A DNA stretch of 64,000 bases from Phormidium tenue FACHB-886 (GCF_014764505.1 NZ_JACXWX010000001.1:620001-684000), one strand, 5' to 3'. Shown: positions 8,881 to 18,271, counted from the first letter of the stretch. A program made the numbers and translations. Notes: generated by a model from the sequence alone, not told the origin.

Positions 8881-10305
8881 CTAGCGAAGCGGCACAAAGT
8901 CAAATCCATACCCCGATCGCGATCCGGGCTGAACTTGTACGAGCTGTACAGATTGATTGCGATCGCCAGAAGGTAGAAACTGTACGCTTCCACCTGCTCC
9001 TTCAGTCGAAAATCCAGCCGACCTGAGCGCCTCCTGTACCCCTTGACGGGTAGGAGTTGTGCCAAGGGCAGCAACCAGCGCAGCAGTTGCATCATAAGAC
9101 ATGGCAGTTCGCCAGTTTACATCCGCTTTCCAGAGCTGGCGAGAGCTTTGCACAAAGGGAGCCTGCGGATTTGCCAAAATATGCCAGGGAACCGCCACGA
9201 CCAGTCCTTCGGCTGCCTTTTGTCCCACAGAGAGCGTCTTGGGAGCATAAGCATCATCGCCTGTCAGCACTTTGAGCTGTCCTTGGTTGACCTGGAGCAC
9301 CTGCAAGGCCCGATCGAGCTGTCCAGAATTGGGCAGCAGCACCAGCACCGTTGCCCCTTGCTGTGTTACCTGTTGCAGGTTAGCAGCGGCGCTAAAGCTA
9401 GCGCTAGAAAGATCTATTTCGCTCACGACCTGCCCCCCGCTTAGCCCTAGCGCCGAGACAAACTCAGATTTGAGCGACTGGCTATAGCCGCTTTGAGAAT
9501 TGAAGAAGACTGCTGCTTTCTGCTGCTGGAGCTGGCCGGTCATGTAATTTGCCAAAGCTCTAGCGGCGGCAAAGTCGCTAGGAACCGTACGAAAGACAAA
9601 AGGACTAGCGTTGGATAACTGAACCGATGTGCTAACTGGCGAAATCATTACCAGCTTGCCTTGGTCATAAACTTTGCCAGCGGCGATCGAGGCATCGCTC
9701 GTGTAATGCCCCACCACGCCAAGAATGCTGCTATCTCCAACTAAGCCTGCCGCTACCTGTTGCGCCCCTTCGACTGTACCGCCGTCATCAACGATCGCCA
9801 CCTTCAGTGGAACGCCACTGATTCCGCCCGCTTTGTTTACCTCGTCTTGCGCCTGTGCCACGCCCCGCAGCATCTCTAGTGAGGCATCTACGTCTGTTGC
9901 CAACGGTACGGCAATAGCAATTGTGTAGGCTTTCTGTTCGCCAATCCGGGCATTATTTAGATATATCAGCGCTTCTGGGTCATTGGCTTTGGCTTGCAGA
10001 GAGGCTTCCAAGTCGGCAACCGCTTGGGCATAGTTTTTGGCAGCAATTGCTTCCACGCCTGCCTGCTTTTTCGCTTTGGCATCTGGGTTGTCGTTAGCTC
10101 CATCTGGCGCTAGCACTTTGCCACCCAGGCTCAGGCGGCTCTCAAACGAAGCACGATCGCCTGAAGCCACCACCCCAGTTGAATTTGGCGAATCTGCACC
10201 TAATAAGTTAAATCGATTTGCCAGCCACCAGCCGCCGCCTCCCAGCAGAGCGATCGTGACTAGCAACGACACAACCAGCGGCAGCGTTTCATTTTTTTGA
10301 GTCAT
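8881..10305 (-). CDS. LivJ-type solute-binding protein with anchor and TPR-like segment
   Basis: 474 residues. Residues about 9-29 (LPLVVSLLVTIALLGGGGWW) form the same membrane anchor as the PstS-like protein downstream. Residues about 70-125 (AGVEAIAAKNYAQAVADLEA...) look like one or two TPR helical hairpins. From about 130 the sequence is a type I periplasmic binding fold: YTIAIAVPLATDVDASLEML, VNKAGGISGVPLKVAIVDDG, GVVGHYTSDASIAAGKVYD and MISPVSTS, as in branched-chain amino-acid receptors. No liv permease or ATPase genes are nearby. It starts 39 bp after the kinase stop and is very likely in the same transcript. Confidence 0.85.
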   Translation of the reverse strand: MTQKNETLPLVVSLLVTIALLGGGGWWLANRFNLLGADSPNSTGVVASGDRASFESRLSLGGKVLAPDGANDNPDAKAKKQAGVEAIAAKNYAQAVADLEASLQAKANDPEALIYLNNARIGEQKAYTIAIAVPLATDVDASLEMLRGVAQAQDEVNKAGGISGVPLKVAIVDDGGTVEGAQQVAAGLVGDSSILGVVGHYTSDASIAAGKVYDQGKLVMISPVSTSVQLSNASPFVFRTVPSDFAAARALANYMTGQLQQQKAAVFFNSQSGYSQSLKSEFVSALGLSGGQVVSEIDLSSASFSAAANLQQVTQQGATVLVLLPNSGQLDRALQVLQVNQGQLKVLTGDDAYAPKTLSVGQKAAEGLVVAVPWHILANPQAPFVQSSRQLWKADVNWRTAMSYDATAALVAALGTTPTRQGVQEALRSAGFSTEGAGGSVQFLPSGDRNQSVQLVQVQPGSRSGYGFDFVPLR

Positions 10306-10344
10306 AGCTCGATGGCGATGCAGTGGGTATTCCCAGATTAACTC

Positions 10345-11811
10345 TTACATCCAGCGAGCGAGTAGGGTGTAAATCAATCGAAAGATTAGCGCCACGGCGA
10401 TTGCGCCCAACCCGGCAAACAGCACGATCGGCAAAATAACCTGCAGCAACGGAACCACTCCACCCGCCACCGGCAAAATTTTGTTTAGCGCGGGAATCAG
10501 CACCACGACCGCCAGCGATGCTATGGCAATAATCATCAAGTCAACTTTCTCAATCCAGCGGCGCGACTGTGCAAACACCATTACGCTAACTACGCCTAAC
10601 AAGAGTAGCCAAAACGTAGGAGTTACGGCTGTCCCCAGAACGCTGGCAGCAGCGATCGCTAGCAACCCCCCTTCAACGCCGGTAAAAGCAGCTTCAGCAA
10701 TAAATTCGGGAAGCGAAAAAGAAGGACGGGGTAGCCGAGTCTTGACGGGACGAACGGGTTTAGAAGCAGGCTGCGGAATGGGAGCAGGCTGCGGAATGGG
10801 AGCAGGCTGCGGATTGAGGGCATGTGGGTTGGGCTGCGGATTAGGCTGCGGAATGGGAGTGGGCTGAGGCGCAGGCTGGAGGGCGGCTAGCACTTCGGTT
10901 GCCGACTGAAAACGATGGATGGGATTGGCTTGCAGCATCCGGTTAAGGATAGCTTCTAGGCGATCGCTGACCCTAGCACGGCTGCGCCAGCTCCAAGTGT
11001 TGTTATAAGCATCGTATAGGTCGCGCGGCTGCTGTTGCGTCAGCAGCATCACACAAGTAACCGCGAGGGCATAGAGATCGGTAGAGGGATAAACCTCTTC
11101 GCGTTGCATCTGTTCTGGTGGAGCAAAGCCCATTGAATAAATGCCAGTTTGGGCTTGGCTGCCTGCTCCAGCCGTAACCTGTTTGACGGCTCCAAAGTCC
11201 AGTAGATACAGCAACCCATCCCGCCGGCGAATAATATTAGACGGCTTAATATCGCGGTGGATAGAGCCATTGTTATGCACGTACTGAAGCACAGGCAAAA
11301 TTTCCCTCAACAGGTGCAAAATATCTGCTTCCGAAAATTTGCCGTTGCGCTCTAGTTCTTCTTCCAGCGTGTAGCCATCCACAAATTCCTGCACCAGGTA
11401 GAAAAGCTGCTCGGTTTCACCCGGAATGCGGCTGGGTACGGTTAAGGGAAAAAATGCTTTGAGGTCAGGAATTTGAGGATGTACACCGAGCTGTTTGAGG
11501 ACTTGCCCTTCCCGCCGAAACAGCGTTTGCGCTAGCTTGAGTTTATCGGCAGAAAGGTTGTTGCTGGGCAGAAACTGCTTGACGACACACTCTTCTGTTT
11601 CGGGAATGTAGCGATCGCACGCCAAAAAGGCTGCCCCAAAGCCTCCTCGTCCCAGCAGCCGCCTAGGAAGATAGCGATCGGCGAGCATAAGAGGCATCCC
11701 GCAGGTAGTACAAAACCGCTGCTGAGCTGTCATCAGGTTGTCGTGATCGTCTAAGTCGGGCAGTTGATTAACAGGGCGGGGACAGCTCGGTCGAGTGCAA
11801 TAAACTTCCAT
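10345..11811 (-). CDS. Membrane-bound Ser/Thr protein kinase with N-terminal Cys4 knuckle
   Basis: 488 residues. The N-terminus has CTRPSC (Cys5, Cys10) and CTTCG (Cys34, Cys37), a likely zinc site common in cyanobacterial Hanks-type kinases. The kinase domain covers about 46-310: glycine loop GRGGFGAAF (54-62), Lys78, HRDIKPSN with Asp187, DFG at 205-207 and APPE at 230-233. All catalytic residues are present. A Pro/Gln repeat linker (QPAPIPQP units, about 312-350) leads to a C-terminal hydrophobic region with three or four membrane helices. There is no extracytoplasmic sensor domain. It is first in a same-strand set with two anchored binding proteins. Confidence 0.92.
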   Translation of the reverse strand: MEVYCTRPSCPRPVNQLPDLDDHDNLMTAQQRFCTTCGMPLMLADRYLPRRLLGRGGFGAAFLACDRYIPETEECVVKQFLPSNNLSADKLKLAQTLFRREGQVLKQLGVHPQIPDLKAFFPLTVPSRIPGETEQLFYLVQEFVDGYTLEEELERNGKFSEADILHLLREILPVLQYVHNNGSIHRDIKPSNIIRRRDGLLYLLDFGAVKQVTAGAGSQAQTGIYSMGFAPPEQMQREEVYPSTDLYALAVTCVMLLTQQQPRDLYDAYNNTWSWRSRARVSDRLEAILNRMLQANPIHRFQSATEVLAALQPAPQPTPIPQPNPQPNPHALNPQPAPIPQPAPIPQPASKPVRPVKTRLPRPSFSLPEFIAEAAFTGVEGGLLAIAAASVLGTAVTPTFWLLLLGVVSVMVFAQSRRWIEKVDLMIIAIASLAVVVLIPALNKILPVAGGVVPLLQVILPIVLFAGLGAIAVALIFRLIYTLLARWM

Positions 11812-12185
11812 GTCTCGCTGGCGTTGGGACGGGGGGAATTAGACTGTGGCTGATTTGACTCACTCAGAACTTAATGATTGTCTCTATAAAACTTTAGCGT
11901 GAGAACCCCTCAAGAGCTTTAGCAGAGATTTAGCACGGGAATTGCTTTAAGTCCGTTGCCTACCTAAACTAAACTTTTCCTAATGTTGCAGGGCACTTCG
12001 ACAAATGGGTGCAATGCTAGAATCAGATCTGTCGAAAAAATTACCCTTTTCCGATCGGGATACCGGAATTAGCTTAATGCCGCTAAACGGTGTTTCACCC
12101 GATCGCGCTGTTTTTGGCGATCGCTTTTTCCAGGTTCTCTTTTCGCTACTCGTTTTATCACTGTTCTCAATCGCCGATTCTAGAG
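11812..12185. other. Divergent intergenic region between kinase and sulfite reductase
   Basis: 374 bp carrying the promoters of both genes. It is rich in GATCG and GCGATCGC (HIP1) sites near 12100-12125. I see no gene, no repeat and no clear operator. An in-frame extension of sir up to 12090 exists but its N-terminus is hydrophobic and unlike the family. Confidence 0.5.
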
Positions 12186-14081
12186 ATGGTCACGACTCCC
12201 GCCAAAGTATCCAAAGTTGAAGGCATCAAAGAGCGCAGCAATGCTCTGCGTGAACCCGTTGCCACTGAAATTCTGCAAGACACCACCCATTTCAGTGAAG
12301 AGGGGGTGCAAATCCTCAAGTATCACGGCTCCTACCAGCAAGACAATCGAGATAACCGCATTAAAGGGCAGGAGAAAGACTACATCTTTATGCTGCGGAC
12401 GCGCAATCCTGGTGGCTATGCGCCAGCGCAGCTTTACCTGGTGCTGGATCGCCTGGCAGATCAGTATGCCAACCACACAATTAGGGTGACCACGCGCCAA
12501 GGCTTCCAGCTACATGGCATCCTCAAGCAAAACCTGAAAACAGTGTTGTCTACGATCGTCCGGAACTTGGGATCAACGCTGGGTGCCTGTGGCGATGTCA
12601 ACCGAAATGTCATGGCTCCGGCTGCGCCCTACAAAAACCGCCCGGAATATGCTTACGCTACTGAATATGCCGATCGGATTGCAGGTCTGCTGGCTCCCAA
12701 AACGGGTGCCTACTACGAAATTTGGCTAGACGGCGAGAAAGCCATTAGCGCTGAGCCGCACCCTGATGTGCTCGCCGCTTTGCAGCGCAATGGCAATGGT
12801 GCAATCTTCCATGAAGGCGAAGAACCGATCTACGGTGAACACTACATGCCGCGCAAGTTCAAAGCTTGTGTGACCGTTCCGGGCGACAACTCGGTGGATT
12901 TGTTCTCACAGGATCTGAGCCTCGTTGTGATCACCAACGACCAAGGCGACCTCGAAGGCTTCAATATCTATGCGGGCGGCGGACTGGCACGTACCCACAA
13001 TAAAGAAGAAACCTTCCCCCGCTTAGCAGACCCAATCGGCTATGTAGATAAGGCAGACGTGTATGATGCGATCAAGGCGATCGTTGCCACTCAGCGCGAC
13101 TATGGCGATCGCTTCAATCGCCGCCACGCCCGCCTCAAGTATCTGCTGCACGATTGGGGAGTTGAGCAATTCCGGGAAAAGGTAGAAAGCTACTTGGGCA
13201 AGCCCATGCAGCCGTTGCATCCCACGCCTGCATTTGAGTACAAAGACTATTTGGGCTGGCATGAACAGGGCGACGGCAAGCTGTTTTTGGGCATTAACGT
13301 TCAAAACGGACGGATTAAAGACGAAGGCACGGTGCAGATGAAAACTGCCTTGCGTGAAATCGAAGAGAAGTTTCAACTGCCCATCCTCCTGACGCCGAGC
13401 CAGAGCCTGGTGCTATACGAGATCGATCCCGCCCACAAGGACGAGATTCAGGGCATTCTCGATCGCTACAACGTGCAGCGGGCTGAGGCAATTGATCCCT
13501 TGGTGAAGCTGTCGATGGCTTGCCCTGCCCTGCCGACCTGCGGCTTAGCGGTTACTGAATCTGAGCGGGTGATGCCAAACGTGATCGATCGCATTCGGGC
13601 GCTGCTCAACAAAGTCGGGCTACCGCAGGAAAGCTTCATTACCCGCATGACGGGTTGTCCGAACGGGTGCGCCCGCCCCTACTTGGCAGAACTGGGCTTT
13701 GTCGGTCAATCGCCAAACGCCTATCAGGTGTGGCTAGGAGCTGCCTCTAACCAAACTCGTTTATCTCAGGCATACGTCGATAATATGGCGATCGAAGACC
13801 TGGAAAGCACTCTAGAGCCAGTCTTCGTTAACTTCAAGAAGAACCGTAAGCCGTCCGAGAACTTTGGGGACTTCTGCGATCGGGTGGGCTTGGCAGCTCT
13901 GCGAGAGTTTGCCTTGACCTACGAATCGCCCATCAACAAGAGCGGGAAACCCCGCTACCGCGTAGGAATTCGAGATGCCGTTTACGATCGGCTAAAAGCG
14001 GCAGCAAAAGAGCAAGGCAAACCGATGACCGATGTGGTCAATGAGGCAGTCGAAGCGTACCTGCAAAGTCTGAATGCATAA
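12186..14081 (+). CDS. sir: Ferredoxin-dependent sulfite reductase with RHH-like tail
   Basis: Reduces sulfite to sulfide with six electrons from ferredoxin, for cysteine synthesis. From the ATG at 12186 ([16 protein letters not shown]) it has 631 residues. Two half-repeats are visible, with [11 protein letters not shown] and [13 protein letters not shown] in the first. The four cysteines that bind the 4Fe-4S/siroheme centre are Cys446, Cys452 (ACPALPTCG), Cys491 and Cys495 ([10 protein letters not shown]). The spacing and the [12 protein letters not shown] segment fit sulfite rather than nitrite reductase. The last 40 residues, beyond the usual catalytic end, read like a ribbon-helix-helix DNA-binding unit ([19 protein letters not shown], then [14 protein letters not shown]). 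Confidence 0.95.
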   Translation: MVTTPAKVSKVEGIKERSNALREPVATEILQDTTHFSEEGVQILKYHGSYQQDNRDNRIKGQEKDYIFMLRTRNPGGYAPAQLYLVLDRLADQYANHTIRVTTRQGFQLHGILKQNLKTVLSTIVRNLGSTLGACGDVNRNVMAPAAPYKNRPEYAYATEYADRIAGLLAPKTGAYYEIWLDGEKAISAEPHPDVLAALQRNGNGAIFHEGEEPIYGEHYMPRKFKACVTVPGDNSVDLFSQDLSLVVITNDQGDLEGFNIYAGGGLARTHNKEETFPRLADPIGYVDKADVYDAIKAIVATQRDYGDRFNRRHARLKYLLHDWGVEQFREKVESYLGKPMQPLHPTPAFEYKDYLGWHEQGDGKLFLGINVQNGRIKDEGTVQMKTALREIEEKFQLPILLTPSQSLVLYEIDPAHKDEIQGILDRYNVQRAEAIDPLVKLSMACPALPTCGLAVTESERVMPNVIDRIRALLNKVGLPQESFITRMTGCPNGCARPYLAELGFVGQSPNAYQVWLGAASNQTRLSQAYVDNMAIEDLESTLEPVFVNFKKNRKPSENFGDFCDRVGLAALREFALTYESPINKSGKPRYRVGIRDAVYDRLKAAAKEQGKPMTDVVNEAVEAYLQSLNA

Positions 14082-14133
14082 TCAAGACTAAGTGCATAAC
14101 CAAGACTAAATGCATAAGACGCTGAATGCATAG
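14075..14133 (+). repeat. 18-bp tandem duplication over the sir stop codon
   Basis: TGCATAATCAAGACTAAG (14075-14092) is repeated as TGCATAACCAAGACTAAA (14093-14110), followed by a shorter TGCATAAGACGCTGAA and a TGCATAG. The first unit contains the sir stop codon, so the copies look like slippage products of the gene end. Confidence 0.75.
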
Positions 14134-14138
14134 CAACA

Positions 14139-14165
14139 CTGAGCGTGGGCTTAACCCACGCTCAG
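14139..14165 (+). terminator. Hairpin downstream of sir
   Basis: An 11-bp perfect stem, CTGAGCGTGGG with CCCACGCTCAG, around the loop CTTAA. There is no long U-run after it, so it may be a weak or processing terminator. It lies 17 bp before the tlyA start. Confidence 0.6.
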
Positions 14166-14181
14166 CCAAAGGATTTTACTT

Positions 14182-14994
14182 TTGCCCAAACTTCGTTTAG
14201 ATACTCTTCTAGTCGATCGCCAACTTTGTGACTCGCGGCAGCAGGCGCAGCGGTTAATTCGGGCTGGCGAAGTGAAGGTAAACCAGCAGATAGTGGATAA
14301 ACCCGGCACCGAAGTCGCCGAGACAGCGGTAGTTGAGGTGAAGCAGCGCTCGCCCTACGTCTCTAGAGGCGGCGAAAAGCTGGCAAAGGCGCTGCAGACG
14401 TTTGGGATTCAGGTGGGCGAGCGGGTGTGTTTGGATGGCGGCATCTCGACGGGTGGCTTTACAGACTGTCTGCTGCAGGCAGGAGCGAAATTGGTTTATG
14501 GAATTGACGTGGGCTATGGGCAAGTTGCCTGGAGTTTGCGTCAGGACGATCGGGTGATTTTGCGGGAGCGCACCAATCTGCGGCATCTGACCCCACAAGA
14601 TTTGTACACCGCCGATCAGCCATTTCCCGATTTAGGGGTTGTGGATGTTTCGTTTATTTCACTAACAAAGATTCTGGCTGCGCTTTGGCAGTTGCTGCAG
14701 CCTCCACGCGAAGTTGTGCTGCTGGTGAAGCCGCAGTTCGAGGTGGGCAGAGAAAAAGTGGGCAAGAAAGGCGTGGTGCGGGAAGCCAAAGCCCAGGCAG
14801 AAGCGATCGACCAAGTGCTGCAAGCTGCACAAGCATTAGGCTGGGCGTACAAGGGCTTAACCTGGTCGCCGCTGCTGGGTCCGGCAGGTAACATCGAGTA
14901 TCTACTGTGGCTGCAAACGACAGGGGAGGCAGCGCCGGATTTAGCGACGCTGCAACACCTCACCCACACCGCTCAACAAACGCTACAGCCCTAG
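14182..14994 (+). CDS. tlyA: TlyA-family rRNA 2'-O-methyltransferase
   Basis: 270 residues starting at a TTG (14182) with AAAGGA about 10 bp upstream. An N-terminal S4 RNA-binding domain (about 3-55, RLDTLLVDRQLCDSRQQAQRL) is joined to an FtsJ/RrmJ-like methyltransferase domain. That domain has the SAM motif CLDGGISTGGFTDCLLQAGA, DVSFISLTKIL and LVKPQFEVGR. TlyA proteins methylate rRNA and were long labelled haemolysins. Length and domains are normal. It follows sir closely on the same strand but a hairpin separates them. Confidence 0.93.
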   Translation: MPKLRLDTLLVDRQLCDSRQQAQRLIRAGEVKVNQQIVDKPGTEVAETAVVEVKQRSPYVSRGGEKLAKALQTFGIQVGERVCLDGGISTGGFTDCLLQAGAKLVYGIDVGYGQVAWSLRQDDRVILRERTNLRHLTPQDLYTADQPFPDLGVVDVSFISLTKILAALWQLLQPPREVVLLVKPQFEVGREKVGKKGVVREAKAQAEAIDQVLQAAQALGWAYKGLTWSPLLGPAGNIEYLLWLQTTGEAAPDLATLQHLTHTAQQTLQP

Positions 14995-15000
14995 CGAGTT

Positions 15001-16065
15001 TTAGCGATCGACATACACCCGGGCATTCATGCCAAAGTCACGGAAATAGCGATTCCAGCGGTTAGCGGCTCGGCGATCGGTAAAAGGACCGATCTGAACA
15101 TGCGCTCCTCTAGTACCACTTTGCTGTACCAGTTGCGCAATGCCAAAGTTATCGCCTAGCCGAATCACCTGGTTCATGATGGCATCTAGCTCGTTTTGCT
15201 CGCCCGGGATCACTACGTAGTAAGCGCGTCTGCTGGGTGAGCCAGATGGGCTGAGAGCATTGCGCCCTGCCTCCCGAGCATTAACAGGCGCAGCCGCAGG
15301 ACTGCCAGGTAGCGGCGGCGGGCTAGGGAACTGATTGAGGGATGGCGATTGTCCGCCAAACTCTACCTCTCTAGGAGAGCCGCTCGGTGTTTCTTGGAGA
15401 GTTTGTCCGGGCTGTCCGGGTGATGAGGGCTGTAGATCGGGAGGGGGCAAGTCGGGTGCAACTGCCGCTGGCACAGCCGATCGCTGAATCGGTACAGTGG
15501 CGCTACTCGGGTTTGATGTACCACTGGCTAGCGCAGCGCCTTCTGCCCGAATGATCTGGGCGCCGATGCCGCGCGATGCCAAGATCTGCACTTGCCGCTC
15601 GGCGTGGTCGGAGTCATCAAAGGCAGCAACGATCATCCGCTTCCCTTGGTAGTCCTGAATGGATGCAGTCGTTGCAACCTGCTGCACCTGCTCTAGCAGC
15701 CGTTGACTATCGCCATTGATCATGACCCAATACTGGCGAGCGTTGACTGGGGCAGGTCGCACAGGGGCGGGCTGTATAGAGGTGGGAGGCGCTGCCTGCG
15801 GCGGCATTTGAGGCTGAGCCTGCGGAAAGGCTGGCAGCGCTTCGGGGCGCTCCACATTGGGTGGCGGCGGCAGCCCATCGACAATATCTTGAGCCAGCAG
15901 CAACTCTGGCGTAACTTCAGCGATCGCTGTCGGAGAAACCGCCATGCCACTGCCGAATAGCCCACCTGCCAAAAGCGCGATAGCACCAGCGCGACGCAAG
16001 CCGTTCGCTATGCCACCGCCCGATCGATTCAACCTACAATTTGATTGCAGCACTTGATCCACCAT
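15001..16065 (-). CDS. Exported Pro-rich protein with two SPOR-like modules
   Basis: 354 residues from the ATG at 16065; a GTG lies one codon upstream. The N-terminus has a long basic lead and a hydrophobic stretch (AIALLAGGLFGSGMAVSP) with Ala-x-Ala-like cleavage near AIAEVT. After a Pro-rich segment, residues about 110-170 (RQYWVMINGDSQRLLEQVQQ...) and about 280-354 (YYVVIPGEQNELDAIMNQVI..., ending ARVYVDR) look like two copies of one SPOR-type fold. The HVQIGPFTDRRAANRW motif in the second is typical. SPOR domains bind denuded peptidoglycan glycans, so an envelope role is likely. Confidence 0.7.
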   Translation of the reverse strand: MVDQVLQSNCRLNRSGGGIANGLRRAGAIALLAGGLFGSGMAVSPTAIAEVTPELLLAQDIVDGLPPPPNVERPEALPAFPQAQPQMPPQAAPPTSIQPAPVRPAPVNARQYWVMINGDSQRLLEQVQQVATTASIQDYQGKRMIVAAFDDSDHAERQVQILASRGIGAQIIRAEGAALASGTSNPSSATVPIQRSAVPAAVAPDLPPPDLQPSSPGQPGQTLQETPSGSPREVEFGGQSPSLNQFPSPPPLPGSPAAAPVNAREAGRNALSPSGSPSRRAYYVVIPGEQNELDAIMNQVIRLGDNFGIAQLVQQSGTRGAHVQIGPFTDRRAANRWNRYFRDFGMNARVYVDR

Positions 16066-16213
16066 CACATCGTCCCCTACATATGGGGATGAGACAACAA
16101 CACAACGCTAAATATTGGCTGCAAGCTTAGCATGGGGTACAATTTTTGGACGATGTTTAAGAAATATATCAACAGTTCTCTCAGTCCTGCTAGGCAATTC
16201 TCTGTGTGCTGCA

Positions 16214-17677
16214 TCACTTCAGCACCTGAGCCAGCCGCCGGATTCCCTCCTCGATCGCCCGTTCCTCCAGATCGCCATAGCCCAAGATAAACTCAGCCTT
16301 CTGTGGATCTGGGCTGGGTGCTTCCAAATAGTGTGGAGCCGCAGACATCAACCCAACCCCCACCGAAGTAGCTTTTTGCTGGATAACTTCAGCGCTGTGA
16401 CTGGCAAAGCGCACCATCAAGTGCAAACCTGCTTTTTCCCCTAGGATCGTGGCTTGGTCGCCAAAGTGGGTTTGCAGCGCCTGCACTAATACTTGACGGC
16501 TGCGATCATAGTGCGATCGCATCTTGCGGATATGGCTTTCTAGGTGTCCGGCGGTAATAAACTCCGTGAGGACGCGTTGTTCTAGCGTGGGCAACTGGCG
16601 ATCGCTGAACCATTTCGCTTGAGCCACCAGCGAAACCAGTGAAGACGGCAGCACCAAATAACCGATTCTCAGCGAGGGAAACAGCACCTTGGAGAATGTA
16701 CCCAGATAAAGGACAACGCCGCTCGTTTGTAACCCTTGCAGCGCCGGAATTGGCTGTTCGCCGTAGCGATATTCGCTGTCATAGTCATCTTCCAGAATCA
16801 GCGCTCCGCTTTGCTGCGCCCAAGCCAACAGCTCTAGCCGTCGCGCCAGTGATAGAATCGCCCCGGTGGGAAACTGGTGAGAAGGGGTGACGTAGACCAG
16901 ACGAATCGGCAGGTTTACCTGCGTTAGCTGCGCCACCTGTAGCCCGGAAGCATCGACTGGAATGGGCACAAGCCGAGCACCATGGCTGGCAAAAATCCGG
17001 CGAGCGCTTAGGTATCCAGGGTTTTCGAGGGCGATCGCTTCTCCTGGCTCGATCAGCAGCCGCAGCACCAGAGCGAGAGCTTGCTGGGTGCCGTTGGTAA
17101 GCACAATTTGCTCCGGCTGACACTGCACGGCGCGAGTCCGAGAGAGATAGTAGGCAATTGCCTGCCGCAGCGGCAAGTAGCCCTGGGGATCGCTTACATA
17201 ATCAAGCCAGGATAAATCTGCTCGGCACTGCTCAGAGAGCAGCTTGCGCCAGAGCCGCATCGGGAAGTGAGCTAAGGCAGGACGACTATAGCGGAAGGTA
17301 ATCTCGGTTGCCGGGTCGGGCTGCAGCGCGAACGCAGTTGTGCTCAGGCGCGTCCCGTAGGCTGAAAGCGGTGGCAGCGGCGACGAGCAGGGCGAGGGAG
17401 CAATTGTCTCCGTCCACGGTAGCGGATCGGGGAGTTGGGCGCAGACAAACGTACCTGCGCCCTGTCGTGTTTCTAGATAGCCTTCGCTCAAAAGCTGGTC
17501 GTAGCTTTGGGTAACGGTAGCCCGCGAGATTTTGAGAGACTGCGCCAACGATCGGGTAGAGGGCACTCGCTGACAGGGCAACAGCCGACCTGTAAGAATG
17601 GCACGGCGTAATTCTTCGTACACCTGCCGATGCAGCGGCAAGTCAGAGTATCGATCTAACGTAAGCGCAAGTTCCAT
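16214..17677 (-). CDS. MocR/PdxR-type regulator (GntR HTH fused to aminotransferase)
   Basis: From the ATG at 17677 (MELALTLDRYSDLPLHRQVY) it has 487 residues; ATGs 9 and 63 bp upstream are also in frame. The N-terminal winged helix (LRRAILTGRLLPCQRVPSTR, then LKISRATVTQSYDQLLSEGY) is GntR-like. The rest is a fold-type I PLP aminotransferase domain: LTNGTQQALALVLRLL, YVTPSHQFPTGAILS, EDDYDSEYRYG and the PLP lysine in LGTFSKVLFPSLRIGY. MocR proteins sense PLP or related amines and bind direct repeats. It is divergent from a GNAT gene and a PNPOx-like gene, likely its targets. Confidence 0.92.
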   Translation of the reverse strand: MELALTLDRYSDLPLHRQVYEELRRAILTGRLLPCQRVPSTRSLAQSLKISRATVTQSYDQLLSEGYLETRQGAGTFVCAQLPDPLPWTETIAPSPCSSPLPPLSAYGTRLSTTAFALQPDPATEITFRYSRPALAHFPMRLWRKLLSEQCRADLSWLDYVSDPQGYLPLRQAIAYYLSRTRAVQCQPEQIVLTNGTQQALALVLRLLIEPGEAIALENPGYLSARRIFASHGARLVPIPVDASGLQVAQLTQVNLPIRLVYVTPSHQFPTGAILSLARRLELLAWAQQSGALILEDDYDSEYRYGEQPIPALQGLQTSGVVLYLGTFSKVLFPSLRIGYLVLPSSLVSLVAQAKWFSDRQLPTLEQRVLTEFITAGHLESHIRKMRSHYDRSRQVLVQALQTHFGDQATILGEKAGLHLMVRFASHSAEVIQQKATSVGVGLMSAAPHYLEAPSPDPQKAEFILGYGDLEERAIEEGIRRLAQVLK

Positions 17678-17761
17678 GGCAGGCATCAGACAAAATTGGA
17701 CTGCTATTAAAACACAAAATTGGCTCTTGTAGGAGTCCACTTGTCTCGCTAGGCTAACAAT

Positions 17762-17789
17762 ATTGATGAAACGTCATTGATGAAACGTC
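17762..17789. repeat. 14-bp tandem repeat in the MocR/GNAT divergent promoter
   Basis: ATTGATGAAACGTC occurs twice head to tail (17762-17775 and 17776-17789). The second copy carries the GNAT start codon; the first gives an out-of-frame ATG ending after four codons (ATGAAACGTCATTGA). MocR-type regulators are known to bind direct repeats, so this may be an operator, or just a slippage duplication. Confidence 0.6.
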
Positions 17790-18271
17790 GTTCCATGCCA
17801 GCCCAAGCAGCTGTAAATATCCGAGTCACGACGCCTACAGAAGATGTGCTGATTGCAGAACATTTCCGGCAAATGTGGCTTGATCTAGACGTGCCTGCAG
17901 CCGCCATTGCTGATGATTGGCAAGCAGGTGTGGTGCAATTTATTGAGGCTGCCCGACGCGATTTGGACTATCAAGCCTTTGTCGCAGAAGTAGAAAATCA
18001 AATCGTTGGTTCTGTGGGCTGTCAGCGGTCAGCGGGGCTTTATCCCAACATCCTGATGCCAGGCTATCGCTGCGATGGCTATATTTGGGGCGTTTATGTG
18101 GAGCCTGCCTATCGCAAACAGGGAATTGCCACAAAGCTGACTGCGCAGGCGATCGCCCATCTCAAATCGATCAACTGTACTCATGCAGTTCTCAATGCGT
18201 CTCCGCTGGGCAAGCCAGTTTATGAACGATTGGGATTTGAAATCAATAATTCAATGCGATTGAAACTATAG
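17780..18271 (+). CDS. GNAT-family N-acetyltransferase
   Basis: 163 residues from the ATG at 17780; a TTG one codon earlier and an ATG at 17795 (MPAQAAVNIRVTTP) are alternatives. The acetyl-CoA-binding motif is clear: YIWGVYVEPAYRKQGIATKL followed by TAQAIAHLK, and the C-terminal NASPLGKPVYERLGFE is the usual beta-bulge end. The substrate is unknown. It is divergent from a MocR regulator and followed 18 bp later by a PNPOx-like gene, so all three probably serve one amine- or vitamin B6-linked function. Confidence 0.9.
   Translation: MKRRSMPAQAAVNIRVTTPTEDVLIAEHFRQMWLDLDVPAAAIADDWQAGVVQFIEAARRDLDYQAFVAEVENQIVGSVGCQRSAGLYPNILMPGYRCDGYIWGVYVEPAYRKQGIATKLTAQAIAHLKSINCTHAVLNASPLGKPVYERLGFEINNSMRLKL

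Noticed and set aside
12090-12185. Longer N-terminus for sulfite reductase
   Set aside because: The extra 32 residues are hydrophobic and unlike the family; the ATG at 12186 gives the expected start.
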